Shown here piece by piece: positions 42,623 to 55,243 of a DNA stretch of 64,000 nucleotides (position 1 is its first letter; the number at the start of each line of letters is the position of its first letter). The notes below the pieces were generated by a model, which searched no databases, was not told the DNA's origin, and was given only the letters and a program-made list of their open reading frames with translations. The DNA is from Enoplosus armatus (taxonomy: Eukaryota; Chordata; Actinopteri; Centrarchiformes; Enoplosidae): NCBI RefSeq assembly GCF_043641665.1, contig NC_092196.1, positions 15,993,692 through 16,057,691 of the forward strand. The letters are read 5' to 3'. The position numbers were made by a program, and so were the translations under genes.

Positions 42623-45594
42623 TCAGCCCAGGTATCTGATTACCAGGAACAAGAGGACACAGGTCAACAGCATGCCTCCGATCATGATGAACTTGTCTTG
42701 GGTGGCTCTCCTTTCTATCAGTCTCATCACTGTGTTGGACAGCCCCAACATGTTGGCCACATCCAGCATCTTCTTGTGGGTCCCCTGTGCAGAGCCGAAA
42801 CAGAGCCACACTCATGTAAACAGTGATGATCACGTGTGTTAGATTACGCTATTACAGCCACACACACACTAAATGTTTTGGAAAATTCAAACATTACATG
42901 ACAACAGTGTAATTATCTCTAATTTCATCAGATTTTGGGAGACATCGAGTGCCAACACCCTGCCTGACGCGCCGCTCCGTCAGAAGTTTCTCATGGCTAG
43001 ACAGCCGGGCTATGAGTGCTGATCAACAGACACACCCTGATAAGAAGAGGCCTGAAGCAAAACCAGGAAGACCATCTCCTCCCTGGAAACAAGGACTCAC
43101 CCTCTAGCTGAGCCGACACACACTAACAATGAGGCTATTGTGATCAATGTGGGCACTAGGAACTGGGTCAGGGAACCTGTATCTGTATAGTAACCTGTAT
43201 AGACGGGTAACCGTGTACCAGTCTATAAAACGGGTAACCATGTACCTGTCTATACTGATTCCTTTCTCTAGAAAACCAAATCAAAAACAAAAAAGTAAAG
43301 GTCGTCTGTTCTGCCACAGATACCATTTTTCTTTCTAGATGTAAATCATATGCACACACCTTCAGTGTAGATCTTTGATCTCTGAGACCGTTGAGGATGC
43401 CGCTGCCGCTGCCCAGGAGGTCATCAATGCCTCTGTGTGCGTTGTGCAAGTTGGAGTTTAACTGTAGGGTCTCATCTATGGGGATGGAGGTATCTGCGTC
43501 CTAATGAATGAGAACAAACGCTTTAATTCCATATTATTCAGCTTGAGATATTTCCATGTTACACTGAGGGAACTAGCTTGCATGTCAACCAGACAAAGTT
43601 CACTGAACACTATCACATTTTTGCCGACCCAAGATAGACCCCTGAAAGCTGGATGCATGCCCAATAAAGTGATTGCCAACTTCATACTGTAGCAACACTA
43701 CAATGCGTTTTACTTCCCACCTTGTTTTAAGACGCATTTGACTTACGTTGGTCGTGAAGGTACGGCTCATGAGTTCCTCCCTCTCCCTGTCCTGGGCCTC
43801 TCTGGCGTAGCGCCGGTGCTGGAAATTTTGAAGGGCGGTCCGAAGGTGTTGGACATCATACTTAAGCTGGTCCACTCGCCTGAGGGAAAGCAAAGAATAC
43901 AGTAAAACTGTTATGAAGTGGACAAAAGCTCTGTCTAAATCTACACAAAATATTCTTACAGACACTCACTGACCTCCATCTTACATTTTATTACAATGCA
44001 TCCTTCCACCTCATCTGATACGCAGTTCTAACTATTCATAATTGTTCTGGTTGATGAGAACATTTATTTTCCCTCAATTCTCATGCGGTTGGAATGAAGA
44101 GTCTCTCTCAGTCTCCCCTCTCCTTAGCTTCACTCAGGCCCCACCAGAGCTCTACTACGATCAGACAAGTGCTGTGGGACGAGGTGTACTGTGTCCCCTA
44201 AGGCCTGTTTACCCAGCTCAGGAGTGAATCTTTGCCCAATGCAGCAGGAATGCTGGTGATGACGGGACTTCTGAGGAAATGTTTTCATAGAGCCACGTCG
44301 CCACAGGGCAGGACAGGACTGCCGGTCTCATCTTCTACACCCTCCCCGTGCCTTTATGAGACATGGCTCACCCTGCCAGCTCAGGGGCTTTAGGGTCACC
44401 ATCAATTGACTAACTCCAAACTCACAATTTTGCGTTCTGCCGGCGGTTTAGTGGTTCCTTGCTGGCCAGGATCTCGAGCCGTTCTAAATGATTGAAGATC
44501 TGGTCGATTCTTGCCTGCAGTTCATTCTCTAACACTTGAATAATGAGAAGAACAACAAAACAAAGAAAAGACTATTCATTTGGTATAATTACAGGAAGGA
44601 AAACACTACATCACATTTCCCTTTTGGATCTATTCCACAGGATCAGGTAAAAAATGTACCCTTGTTAAATGTAATATATTTGCTTGAAATTAGGATTTAC
44701 CACTTTTGCAACTTCATTCAGATTTCAGGTTGCTGAAACTGTGGGAGCCTGTTTATCCCAGGGTGAGTGCAGTGGTTATTTATCAGTGGAATGACCCTCT
44801 CTCATTAGTAAGCATAAGGGCTTTGCATGCTACATCCTCCTCTGGGTTAAAACACAAGTTGATGTCATAATTTGGAAAGGGGGGGGGGCGTGTTGTCTAC
44901 TGCCTGGCTCCCACCATTATCTGGAAGAAGCCCTCCCAGCCTCTGTCACTGCACCCACCCTTCTTCCTGTCCTGGCACCAGCCTGGCCCAGAACTGATTG
45001 GGCAGGCACCAACCACAGAAAACAATCAACTAGGGAGACCCCAGCCCCGCTCCTGCCATTATGTTAGAGCAGCCATAACAACGAGTCTGTACTGAAAAGA
45101 AATGAAGAAACCATTCAAAGGAAAATGATCAAGAAGCGATGCCATCAACACTGACAGATAGTACCATAACAACACTCACATACAGAGCAATGAGAGATCA
45201 TGTACAACCATGTAACGTTAATGATCACTACTCACAGTGTACTGACTGACGATCCGTCTTCTCCAGATTGCCCATAAAGGACTGCACCTCCTGGATTTGC
45301 CTAATCCAGAACAAACATAACGTTAGTGATTGGAAACCAACACATGATGCCAAAATACAACCTGGCAGTTCGGTGGATTTTTTTTACAAACATCAACAAA
45401 CAACGGTGTGAAGATTTTAATGCCCAATAATCCTGCCATGCTCATATTGGTTTGGTAGAGCTACGGCTGAAGTTCAATCACTGGTAATTAGCAAGTACAG
45501 TTACACTTGTTAGCTAACTAGCTGAGAGAGTCTGCTCAGTTTCCGCAGAAGAAAGACACACTCACTTGTTTGTCTGATGGTAGAGCGTCTCCAT
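42623..45594 (-). CDS. gosr2: Golgi SNAP receptor complex member 2 (membrin)
   Basis: Qb-SNARE that acts in ER-to-Golgi and intra-Golgi vesicle fusion. Coding exons: 45594-45566, 45300-45236, 44534-44426, 43879-43747, 43500-43360 and 42784-42623, totalling 639 bases, 212 aa, the same length as human. It starts [16 protein letters not shown]. An N-terminal helical region is followed by the SNARE helix (about 118-190) with the probable ionic-layer Gln154 in LRDQRSTLK, a highly conserved [15 protein letters not shown], and a C-terminal membrane anchor (about 192-211) ending RYLG. Gly144 lies in the SNARE helix; the corresponding human residue is mutated in GOSR2 epilepsy. The exon 3 acceptor at 44536-44535 is chosen because it alone gives SVHLLENELQ; the next AG downstream would create a stop. 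It lies downstream of wnt9b on the same strand, as in human. Confidence 0.96.
43202..43254 (+). repeat. Two-unit tandem duplication in gosr2 intron 5
   Basis: A unit of 26-27 bases containing CGGGTAACC, GTGTACC and GTCTATA occurs twice in a row with a few differences. No function is evident. Confidence 0.6.
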
Positions 45595-45780
45595 CTTCCG
45601 TGATTTGTTGAAACGCGGTGTTTCCCTTCGCTTTGTAACGTTACTTTATTTATAACGCCTTTATTCTGACAGGTGGCTACGCTAGCCAGCTAGCTAGCTA
45701 ACGGTACTGGAGTGTACACGTCATCAGCCGAGCCGTTTGTGTACGGAAGTAGGAAAGCGGAAGCTGCGTCACCTGAGAGA
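45595..45780 (-). promoter_or_regulatory. gosr2 5' UTR and promoter region
   Basis: CpG-rich relative to its surroundings, with ETS-like GGAAG cores (TACGGAAGTAGG, GCGGAAGCTG) and CRE-like ACGTCATC and TGCGTCAC. The CTAGCTAGCTAACG stretch is palindromic. TATA-less, as expected for a housekeeping gene. The exact start site is unknown. Confidence 0.5.
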
Positions 45781-47462
45781 TGGGGAAAAATGAAGAGTGC
45801 TCACTCTGCCTCGATTTTTGGACACTGAAAATGTAATTGGAGGTCTGTACTTGAGCTTTTACTTCAGTAACGGCTATTTCTGTGAGATAAAGCGTTATAA
45901 GGTTTATTACCCGTCGTTAATACCATAGTTAGTACCCTCTTTTGATTATATATGACATATGATATGTTTTCCCAATTAACAATCGCTGAAGAAACACCAC
46001 CTAGTGTCAACACCGCTCAGTAGCAGACTTACTGGTACTTACGACTACAAATCCGATCGTTTATTTAACCTCATGAATTGTCTTTTTTTGCTTTTAAATC
46101 CTAAATGCTGAGATGCATCACTAAGGTGAAACAGGACACCAAATGTCATCACTGAATGTCATGCAGACACTGAATGTGGTATGCTGGTTCACAACTCCCC
46201 ATAGTCAGTCAACATTTCAGTTCAGGTTCTTCAATTGATGCTAAACTTCCAAATATAAATCTAGGCTGTTGGCAACATTTTCCATTATATCTGATATTAT
46301 CTCAAACGTAATAGCTGACAGGTGTGATTGCAGAGATCCCTTCCCCTACCAAACTCTAAGAGCATATAGCATAATCTGTTGACATGAAGGCATGTGACAG
46401 GGAAGACTCTGTGAAACATGCCCTGGGGCTAGCTTTTGTCAGCTCAACTTGATTCAGTCTAATTAGACTATCCTCTTTTTCCACATATAGGTGTCAGAAT
46501 ATTCCTGTCTGTCCATCCAGAGGCTTCCTTCTCGCCTGCAGTCAGAGACACCAGAACTAATGATATCGAACTTTTCATAGTGAGGTGAGATTACAAGTCA
46601 CAGATCACTGTGTGAAAGTGGCATGATTGGATTTCCCAGAACAAGCTGCGCAAATTTCACAATAGTTGCATGATGATTTAGTAGGAGGAAAATCCTCCTG
46701 GGGCGCTGCCTGGCACCTTAACAAAACCACATCTCAATCACCTTGCTCCAACCCTCCATCACCGTGCTGTCTACTGGGAGGGGAGAATCAATGAGACAAG
46801 GAGCAAGCTAAGCAAATTCAAGCATCCTTGAATTAGTGCAGTGAGCTGTTACAAGCTCCCGTTTGCCCGTGATAGCTGTATTTGTTTACCTCATTCAGCA
46901 CAGCAATCAGACATCGGCCCAGACAGTTTTCCGCGGCTGCCTGATGGTACTTGAGTTGATGGTTGTATCTTCAGGCTAGACACTTCTCAACAGAGGTCCT
47001 TTTCACCCACCCCCACATGTCAGAAACCTTGAGATCTGTTCATGCCACTTCTTGCTCTCGCTGTTCACCGTTTTCGGTTGTCATAACACATCCCCAGGGC
47101 AGTGGTTGGATGTGCACAGCTTTAACCTGTTGCTCAGAGCAGAGAAGAAGTAGAGAAAGGGAGAAATAAGGCCCCCCTCAAACCATTTCCAAACAGTACA
47201 TGAGGCACGTTTACCTCTCTGTCTCTCTCAAGGTCGTGGGGTTCTCTCTGTCTGTCCTTTATCTTTCAGCCCTGAGGAAAGGATGAGATGAGCTTACTGG
47301 TTTTGCTCCACACCTGAGCACCACGGGCACAAACTGGAATCCAGACTCCAGGTGTGGAGCACGATCACGCCACTCTGACTGACCGAGAGATCACAAATGT
47401 CACTACCATAGTTTAATGCACATTCATGGTGCAAAGTTAGGGTGCTGTCCAGTTAGTACCTC

Positions 47463-48225
47463 CAACAAGGAGGTGTATCTCCAAAATCTTTATTTACAGA
47501 TTTCAAGGAAATTTAGATATTAGTTTTTGATCCAGATCCAGGACTGCTAGATACAGCATTTTTGAAATGCTTGCTGTTTCCTCTTGAATTACTGCTCTAC
47601 AGTGGTGGAAAAGTATTGAGATCTTTTACTTAAGTAAAAGTAGTAACACCACAGTGTAAAAATACTCCATTACAAATAAAAGTCCTGTATTCAAAATCTT
47701 ACTTAAGTAAAAGTACATTATGCAAAATGGTCCCATTTAGAGTGTTGTAATTATCATACAGGCCTGTTATAAATATAACACATTATTGTAATATCAATAT
47801 CGATTAATTAACATATATATATAATGTTGTCAAGGGGTCGAGGGAGCTCGCTTTAACAACTTTATATAGTGTTGGTCAGTTATAACCAACATATAAAATC
47901 TTGATTTGAAAAGTAACCAGTAACTCTAGCTGTCAAATAAATGAAGATATAACATTTCCATCTGAGATATATAAAATATCATAAAATGTAAATACTCAAG
48001 TAAAGTACAAGTACCTCGAAATTGTCCTTCACTTGAGTAAATGTACTTAGTTATATTCCACCACTGATGCTCATATTGGAATAAAAAAAGACACATATAG
48101 TGGTGCATGTGTATCCCCTTTAATGCAGACCTGGATCCAGATGCAGAAACATTTGGGTATTTTCTATCACTGAGACTTTAACAAATTTAGAGGATTGTGC
48201 AGCCTGGGCGGAGGTATGAGTATTA
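47463..48225. repeat. Dispersed repeat split by a MITE insertion
   Basis: The left part (about 47463-47591, ACCTCCAACAAGGAGGT, GATCCAGATCC) and the right part (about 48075-48225, CTGGATCCAGATGCAG, GGGCGGAGGTATG) resemble two ends of one common fish repeat. They are interrupted by the element at 47600-48066. The family is recalled rather than searched. Confidence 0.5.
47600..48066 (+). mobile_element. hAT-like MITE with CAGTGGTGGAA terminal inverted repeats
   Basis: 467 bp bounded by CAGTGGTGGAA on the left and TTCCACCACTG on the right, perfect 11-base inverted ends. The subterminal parts also mirror each other (ACTTAAGTAAAAGTA, TCAAGTAAAGTACAAGTA). Flanking 8-mers CTGCTCTA and ATGCTCAT share TGCTC, consistent with a decayed 8-bp target duplication of the hAT type. 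It has no coding capacity. Confidence 0.8.
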
Positions 48226-48299
48226 GAACGTGATTTATGTGAGCACAGAATTTAATAGAATTTTAACAGAATTTTATATACATATATCTATATACATAC

Positions 48300-48324
48300 G
48301 TGTGTGTGTGTGTGTGTGTGTGTG
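48300..48324 (+). repeat. (GT)n microsatellite
   Basis: About 12 uninterrupted GT units after a TATACATA-rich stretch. Confidence 0.95.
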
Positions 48325-48991
48325 GCCGCCTCACTGGATTGCCAAAGAATGCTATTTCCTGGCTTTGCTCCTTTGGGGGCTCCAGCTGGAACCAAACACA
48401 ATTTTGCACTGGATCAGTCTCCCTGTCCTGGTTAGACAACATGGCAGCAGAGTTATTGTTCGGTAGAGGAAGAAAGCACTCAGTGTACTCTGTGACTCCC
48501 CCCCTCAATAACACTGTTTTGTTCAACAAGAGAAAATGATATGTTATTGAATCGCTTCTACACAACATACTTAATGATGTTTTCCAGGCAATATAATACA
48601 TCATAACTCTCCAATGATTGCCCAAGACAGAGTGAAGAAGACAATTATGAGGAGCAAAATCGCCTTGAGTCAACAATTTTTGGATACCAGTCATTTTTTG
48701 AAGGCACGCTGATCTTCTCACTCCCCCCGAGGGAGATGATCCACTCGTCTTTGAAGCTGGATGAGACGCTGAATGAAAGCAAATGAGGGCCTGTCAGAGA
48801 TGACAGGAGTAGCTCATAAACTCCCAGAGTCTCAGTGCCTACTGGTGGGAAAGGGGTCCAGAGGTGGGGCTAGATGGGTGGCCAGGCGTGGCACAGCCCC
48901 CCCCCCCTACCTAGAAGATGATAGGTAGTTGGCTTGTTTGTGTCAGGACCTCTGTATGAAGTAGCTGTTAACATTTTTAGTTGTAAAGTCA

Positions 48992-49085
48992 GTCAAACAA
49001 CCACAATCAGACACAAAACGACTACAAAGAGATGCAAAATTACCACAATATGATGCAAAATAACCACAAAGAGATGCAACCAACT
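48992..49085 (+). repeat. Short tandem array, unit about 22 bp
   Basis: Four imperfect units of the type ACCACAAAGAGATGCAAAAT follow each other with variants (GACTACAAAG, TACCACAATATGATG). Confidence 0.75.
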
Positions 49086-49344
49086 GAATAAATATTGTAA
49101 CTTGTAAGAACCAGTGCTTTAAATTTGTGTCTTAACACATTTATACTAATGTGCCCCCCCCCCCATTCAAAAGTTCCTGAACCCGCCCCTGAAGGGGTCC
49201 TTTAACCTTATTTGGCTTTCTCTTGAGTGGAGAAAGGGGCGCCTTTCCCAATGAGAGACGGTGATCAGTGTTTCCCTCTCTTGTTCTTCCTCCCTGCTTT
49301 ATTTTGTCTGACCTCAAAGAGCAGAGTGATCATACAGCTGTCAG

Positions 49345-49365
49345 ACACACACACACACACACACA
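49345..49365 (+). repeat. (CA)n microsatellite
   Basis: About ten CA units. Confidence 0.9.
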
Positions 49366-49872
49366 GCCCTGTGGCCATACCACCTGTGACACCCAGACCT
49401 CTGAGGATGAGAGATGCTGTCCACCCCTGCGGTTGGATGACGCCTCAGCCAGAGTGGGAACACAAACAGCAACATGGCACGCAGCACTACACCGGGCTTC
49501 CCCTGTCTGACAGCTTCCTACCCGCAGTCATGCGCCCGCTCTCACCCACACTCTCATGATCAAGCCGTACGTGTCAGTTAGCCCGAGTGTGCGGTTCACA
49601 GAGCTCAAAAGATAATACATTTTGATGGCACATTATTGTGTATCTGAATCCTTTAATGACAGTGATGATTTAGTAAGTAGGAGCACTCGTGAGAGTAAAG
49701 CCGACAGATGGCATAATTGTGTAGATATTACAAATAACCACAGACGACATTCCAGACTTATTTTTTAGAGATGTTGCTGGTTGAGAGAACACACAGCTCT
49801 GCCCTTTATCTGTGTTTTTCTCCATTGCACATTGTTGATCTGGGAAAGTTTTGTTTCCATTGTAATGGAGGT

Positions 49873-49874
<2 letters not shown>

Positions 49875-49914
<40 letters not shown>
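49875..49914 (+). repeat. (GT)n microsatellite, longest in the window
   Basis: About 20 uninterrupted GT units, likely polymorphic. Confidence 0.95.
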
Positions 49915-49916
<2 letters not shown>

Positions 49917-50299
49917 CTGAGAGAAAGGCAGAGGAGTGCCATATATTGTGCGTGGGGAGTCAGTTATGAATGCACGAGGTCTTATCATGTCCTATCACAG
50001 CGGCTGCAATGTCAATCCTGCGGTTAGCACTGCAGGTGTTTCCGTGGAGCAGCATGGGAACAGCCTCCCCCAGGAGCTTCCCAGTGAGGGGGCTCACAGT
50101 GGACCAGTCAAAGGGGATGCCAGTATACATTTGCAGGGCATCTTTGCTGTGTGAAATCACTTCACAAACACTTCATGTGCAGTAGGCTGCCCTATCTCCT
50201 GTACTATGCTTTGTCTTGCCACATCCTCAAGCGTCCAGCTCTCCGTTAACCATTTTCTGTTTTTGTGTTTATTTTTGAAAACATCTATCGAATATGTTT

Positions 50300-50398
50300 A
50301 GTTTAGTTGCATTGTCAATCGATCTGTTGATTCATTTTTGTTGATTAATTGATTCAACATTTGGTGCATGAAATGTCAGAAAATAGTAAACAAGACTA
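50300..50398 (+). repeat. Copy F fragment of AT-rich palindromic repeat (forward, 5' end)
   Basis: Contains GATTAATTGATTCAACATTT and ATGTCAGAAAATAGTAAAC, the first third of the element. It stops where the next repeat begins. Confidence 0.6.
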
Positions 50399-50429
50399 AG
50401 AGTCTACAGCTGTTCTATGAGGCTGCACA

Positions 50430-50650
50430 GCAAGGCTTTGAGCTAAATGCTAACATCAGCATGCTATCATGCTCACAATGACAAAGCTAATGTGCTGATG
50501 TTTAGCAGGTTTAATGATCACCGTGTTCACCAACTTTGTTTAGGATGTTAGCATGCTAACATTTGCTAATTAGCATTAAAGTACAGCTGATGGGAATGTC
50601 ATGAATTTTGCAGGCGTTTGACATATTCACATTTTAACCTTTATGATGGC
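50430..50650 (+). repeat. GCTAAC-rich dispersed fish repeat
   Basis: Contains GAGCTAAATGCTAACATCAG, GTTAGCATGCTAACATTTGC, AGTACAGCTGATGGGAATG and a TTTTGCAGG end. This is a recurring sequence in percomorph genomes by recollection. No coding capacity; class unknown. Confidence 0.55.
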
Positions 50651-51254
50651 GCATGAGTCACCAAACAGAGAACAGACACAGAGAACATGTATAAAAAGTA
50701 ATTTATTGTACAAGAAATTTGCTTTTTCAATTCTAAGAGAATCTTTCTTTTTTTTTTGTCTGCTCACATTTTATAACAATTTATTCTGTAATAAAGTTCT
50801 AATCTAATCTTTTATTTCCTCTGTCCTCAGGTGAAAATCCATCATTTCAGCCTTGCTGCTCGCTCAATTGACCATCACACATGTATACACCCTCTCTACA
50901 CCCGTGCGTCTCGTCACCCATTGTGAGGAACTCAGCCACCATCCCAGTCCACCCCAGCCTCAGAGTTAGGCCCCACCATAGAGGTATGCACTCAGCCTTG
51001 TCATAGCTCTAGGCAGTGCATGTTCTTGTTGTGGGTTGAGCAATTGCATTAGTCATTTCACATTCCAAATTCCTACCCCATGCCGTATTCACAACTCTCT
51101 GTCTCTCTCTCTCTTTTCCCTCTTTTTCTGCACCAAATCCATGTCTGCCCTCTTCCTCTTCATCATTTAATTTTCCCTCTGTGCCATGTCAGGGTGTGGG
51201 GATTAGGCCGAGCACTGATGCTATCTAAGCACCTTCTCTTTAGAGGCGGAAGTC

Positions 51255-51470
51255 TTGTAGGGTTTAGATGTTTGACCTGAGGCTCAGAGGTTCCGATTAC
51301 AGGACGGGACTGCGCTTTGTGTCCTTGAGCAAAGTATCTACCAAGCCTTCCATGCCTCAGTTAACATCTACTGTTCATACACAAATGAGTGATGTATAAA
51401 CCTGAAAGCTATGTAAGTTGCTTTGGATAATATCTTTCTGCTAAGCAACACGAATATAATACATATCTCA
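51255..51470 (+). mobile_element. Degenerate V-type SINE copy
   Basis: A conserved core GTGTCCTTGAGCAAAG is followed about 110 bases on by a tail GTAAGTTGCTTTGGATAA and CTGCTAAGCAAC. This order matches the central domain and LINE-derived tail of fish V-SINEs. The tRNA-like head (about 51270-51310, GAGGTTCCGATTACAGGACG) is badly decayed. Confidence 0.65.
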
Positions 51471-53705
51471 AAAATGCCCCAGCCGTGGTGTGCCAATTCA
51501 TTTTCATCTATCAGAGCGCAGTGCACGGCTGCAGCCCAGCCCGGCATAGTAACCTTTACCTGAACCAGGCCGATGCAGACCCAAGAGATAGTGTTTCCAC
51601 CAGCGTCACCCTACATTATCTTTGTCATTCAGTGTCTCCAGCATGCAGCAGGCCGCCTGTAGCCCACACCCGCACAGGAAAACCTGACTACAAACACACA
51701 CTCGCATATCACTCCCACTGAAGTGACCGCAGGTGTGCACATGGCAAGTCTGCACACACACATATGCAAAAACCTTTATGCCCTCACCTGCCTCCTGTCA
51801 GGACTGTTTAAAACACACACACAGACACAGGAGCTTGCATATTGCACCCCGGCTCCGTCCAACCCCCCACCCTGCTCAAAGCACCCGCCCTCGGGGCTTG
51901 TGCGTGCGAATCCGGCTGTGGACTCAGCAGCCCCCATCGCTGCACCCCCTCCACTCAGGGTAGTGAGGGAAATGAAGGCTTTAGGAGTTCATTATAAAAC
52001 AACAACAGCAGCAGCAGGGGATAGGCCTCCTGGGGCCACAAACTATCCCTCCTCATCCCTCCATACTCATCTTTTTGCTTTATGTCCCTCAATATCTCAG
52101 CCCCGGTCCACCCTGCTCCCTGCGACACACTCCTCCGTCTCATCCCACAACTCTGCTGAGAACATGGCTTTTTTTTTAAAAATACAGCATTCATGTTGGA
52201 TGAAGTTAAATATTGATCCGCAATATTATAATATGACGAGTTAATATAGTGAGTCAGTAGTCTCAACATATGAACTCGTTTGACCTCAGTCATCAGAAAG
52301 ACGGCTGACGCATTTATGTATCACTGACGTTTTCAACTTTATTGTCCAAGAGGGGAAATTAATATTGACACAAAGGATACGAGCAAAGGTTTTTATTGGT
52401 AATATAATGCTGTTATTAGATAGACAAAAACATTTTGCTGTTTGCTATCTCAAAAATGCCAACTTTTCATGAGAAAAACAGTTTTCAGCTTTGTGACAAT
52501 GTGTTTTTCAGCCAATCTGATGAGTTTTTAAATGGTTTATTTGACTTTAGAAGTGGGAGAATTTTCTCAACCCATAAAGGAAAACAATAAATCAGTCAGT
52601 TTATCGGACTACTAATTTGGAGATACATGGTTTTCAATCGGGAAAGATCAGATTTTAATACTGAAGAAATTGCTTTTTAGCTATGATTTCTGCATTTTAG
52701 GAATCTAAAAAAATGTACTTTCAAAGCATTTTGTTTATAGTTAACTGACAATGTGTGATTTCATGATGGATGTAGACAGAAAGAAGAAAAGCATCCTTTT
52801 CTTGCAGTAACATTACTCTTATTCATTTACCTTGTCATATGGCTGACATTGAGTGACATTTGGCCCGTCTCATATTTTATTACGTTTTTTCAGTCACGTT
52901 GCAAGATTTTCCTAAGAGTTACATAAAAATGGCTGATTCTTGCCCCCAAGGCATGCAGTATACTCATCACACAGAGAGATCATTTGCTCTAACAATACTG
53001 TATACTGTACATCCACTATAAAGGTTTTTAAGGTCATTAAAACTTTAGTAATTTTGAAATTGTCTTATAATTCACTGCAATACTTTGGGTCTCTGGTTGA
53101 TGTTTTAATAAGGACTAATAATGTGTAATCATAGTAATTAGATAGCAACATCAAAAGCACCAGAACACACACTATAAATACCTCGTACAATAGCCCTCTG
53201 TGTGCTGTAGGTTCACTGATGCCTTGCAAACGAGTGGAAAGTTATGATTCATGGATAATAGCACGTAAACTGCTCTCAGCGTCATTCTGGGGCCGAATGT
53301 TGCTTTCTAATGATGAATCTGGGGTCAAATGCTCTGTTAGACAGCATTCTTCTGAGTCATCATCTTTGTCATCATCATCATTATGATTGCCATCGTGGTT
53401 TGTGTACTTGCTAGAGGCACAACACCTGTAAGCGTGTCCTCCACCCACCCACCCCTCGCCTTTTACTGGGCGGTTGAGGGTGATGCAGCGAGACCACGGT
53501 CCTTTCAGATGAAAAGGAGGGCAGGGCAGTATCAGCAGGAAGTGGTTTTGCTCGATAGACGCAGTTTCAGGCAGGTGTATTGCACTCGCTTCCCTGTTGC
53601 GTGTGGAGTGTGTGTGCATGTGTGTGACGGCACAGTTGAGGGCGAACGCCTGCAGCAGCTGAACAAAACACAACAAACACATAGCTCTTACAAATATTAT
53701 GTCCA

Positions 53706-55243
53706 TTTATTAATCTTATTTATTTTAAATAAGGATGTAATGCAACAAGAATTAAAAAAAACATTAGCTTTTGAAATATGGAGATATGTATCACCAAATT
53801 CAAAAGAACTGTACATATGATCTTTAAAACAGACGCAGAGGATAGAACATAACTCTGCATAGCTCATAAATCTTACTGATATTTGCCAAAAGATGAAGTG
53901 AGGTAGAAAATTATGATTCCACATTGTCATACGCCTGGAGCCCTGACATGAGTTATATTCATATAATATATACAGTTCAGAATCACTCAAACAAAACATA
54001 AACTAGCCAATAAAATAAACCTTTTGGGTCCGACGTGCGCTTTTGACCTGCACACATGGACACATAAGAGTTGTCTTGGATGTTAAGGATAAGTGAGTAA
54101 ACATGGTGATTTTCTTTGATTAGCAATTTGGGGAAATAAGGGGCATGATTAAGCCCACTTCAAAGGCATTCGGAACAAAGATGTGGCTAAATTAGACTTC
54201 CAAATGTTTCAGTCAGGCCATTTTAAACTTGAAAGTATAGCATAGTGTGTGTGTGTTTTTAAATAGAAGAAATGCAAGAGGAGGGCTGGTATGTTCAGAA
54301 ACTGTTTTTCATTCTTTGTTCTTCAAAGACAGAGTTTGGTGTTTCCCTTACTAACTATTAGCCCGGGTATTTCCCTTTGTTCTGTTGAGCCCACATTAGG
54401 CTTCATGTGGAGATTTCCATAGACATTTCCATAAGAGCAACTGAAACCCAGCTTGTGTCTTTACACAATGACCCTGTGAAGCTTCCAGTGGTTCTCTTTA
54501 AACATATATTTAGACTTAAACAGTTTTTCTAACTTCTATGATTAATTATACATTTTGTATCATATGTAGCAAGAGCAACTTAAGTGCTTTTTAATCAGAA
54601 ATGAACTCCTAAAATGTCTCCACAGCAGAAAACAGAACACAGCAGACAGAAAGACAGACAGGTGGATTCCTTTTAAGGCCATTTTAGCCTCAGTGGCGAC
54701 ACTCAGGTACAAGAAGGTTAAAGTATAAAGCAGCAGTACAACAGACACAATGACTGATACAATAAATAGTCAAGTGGAAGGGGCCAATGCAATAACAATA
54801 CAACAAAGTCACTGCGAGGAGCTCCCCTGCAGACTGGGTTTGACGTCGTACTGCCGGTGACATCCGGTCCAGTCCAGTCCAGTCCAGTCCAGTAAGAGCT
54901 CAATGCCCTCCGTCCCAGGAGAGCGGCATCTCAGTGCATCCAGCGAGAGAAAAGCAGAGCAGTTTGAAAACCTCCTCACCTACAGTAAGCTGCTGCATAT
55001 CAAATCGGTGATGATTAGCAAATAACCAGCAATATTATAATGTTACAAGTGTATATTCCTCCCCAAATAACATGCGGGTCAGAAAGGGGATCTGCAAAGA
55101 CGTGCTCTGCTGTCAGATCCCTCAGTGAATTGTCTATAGGAGCTTATAGTTCAGCCATGTCAGTGTGTCTCTTTTGTCTCTCTCACATTTTTCCACTGAC
55201 TCAATGGATCACTCTTTTGTTTTTCTGCATTTCTCATCATTTG
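53706..55243 (-). terminator. Probable wnt9b 3' UTR with distal polyadenylation signals
   Basis: Minus-strand AATAAA occurs at 53724-53719 and 53711-53706, about 1.5 kb past the stop. No closer canonical signal was noticed. Much of the stretch is AT-rich, with one CCAGT pentanucleotide repeat. The extent is inferred and could be shorter. Confidence 0.3.
54867..54893 (+). repeat. (GTCCA)n pentanucleotide repeat
   Basis: Five consecutive GTCCA units within the presumed wnt9b 3' UTR. Confidence 0.9.

Larger units (their letters stand above)
45800..53690. other. Gene-free region between gosr2 and wnt9b
   Basis: About 8 kb with no exon I can support. Open frames here (for example around 48.3-48.7, 51.7-52.2 and 53.2-53.8 kb) are low in complexity, overlap microsatellites or are open on both strands. 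The region holds a nested transposon (47.46-48.23 kb), a tandem array near 49.0 kb, several CA/GT repeats, a GCTAAC-rich dispersed repeat and a SINE copy. Both ends may contain regulatory DNA of the flanking genes, but I cannot point to specific elements. Confidence 0.65.

Noticed and set aside
48263..48721. 152-codon minus-strand ORF
   Set aside because: Its end is a GT/CA microsatellite translated as Thr-His repeats, and there is no conserved motif.
51723..52244. 173-codon plus-strand ORF between gosr2 and wnt9b
   Set aside because: Pro/Ser/His-rich, built on CA-rich repeats, with no recognisable domain and a frame also open on the other strand in part.
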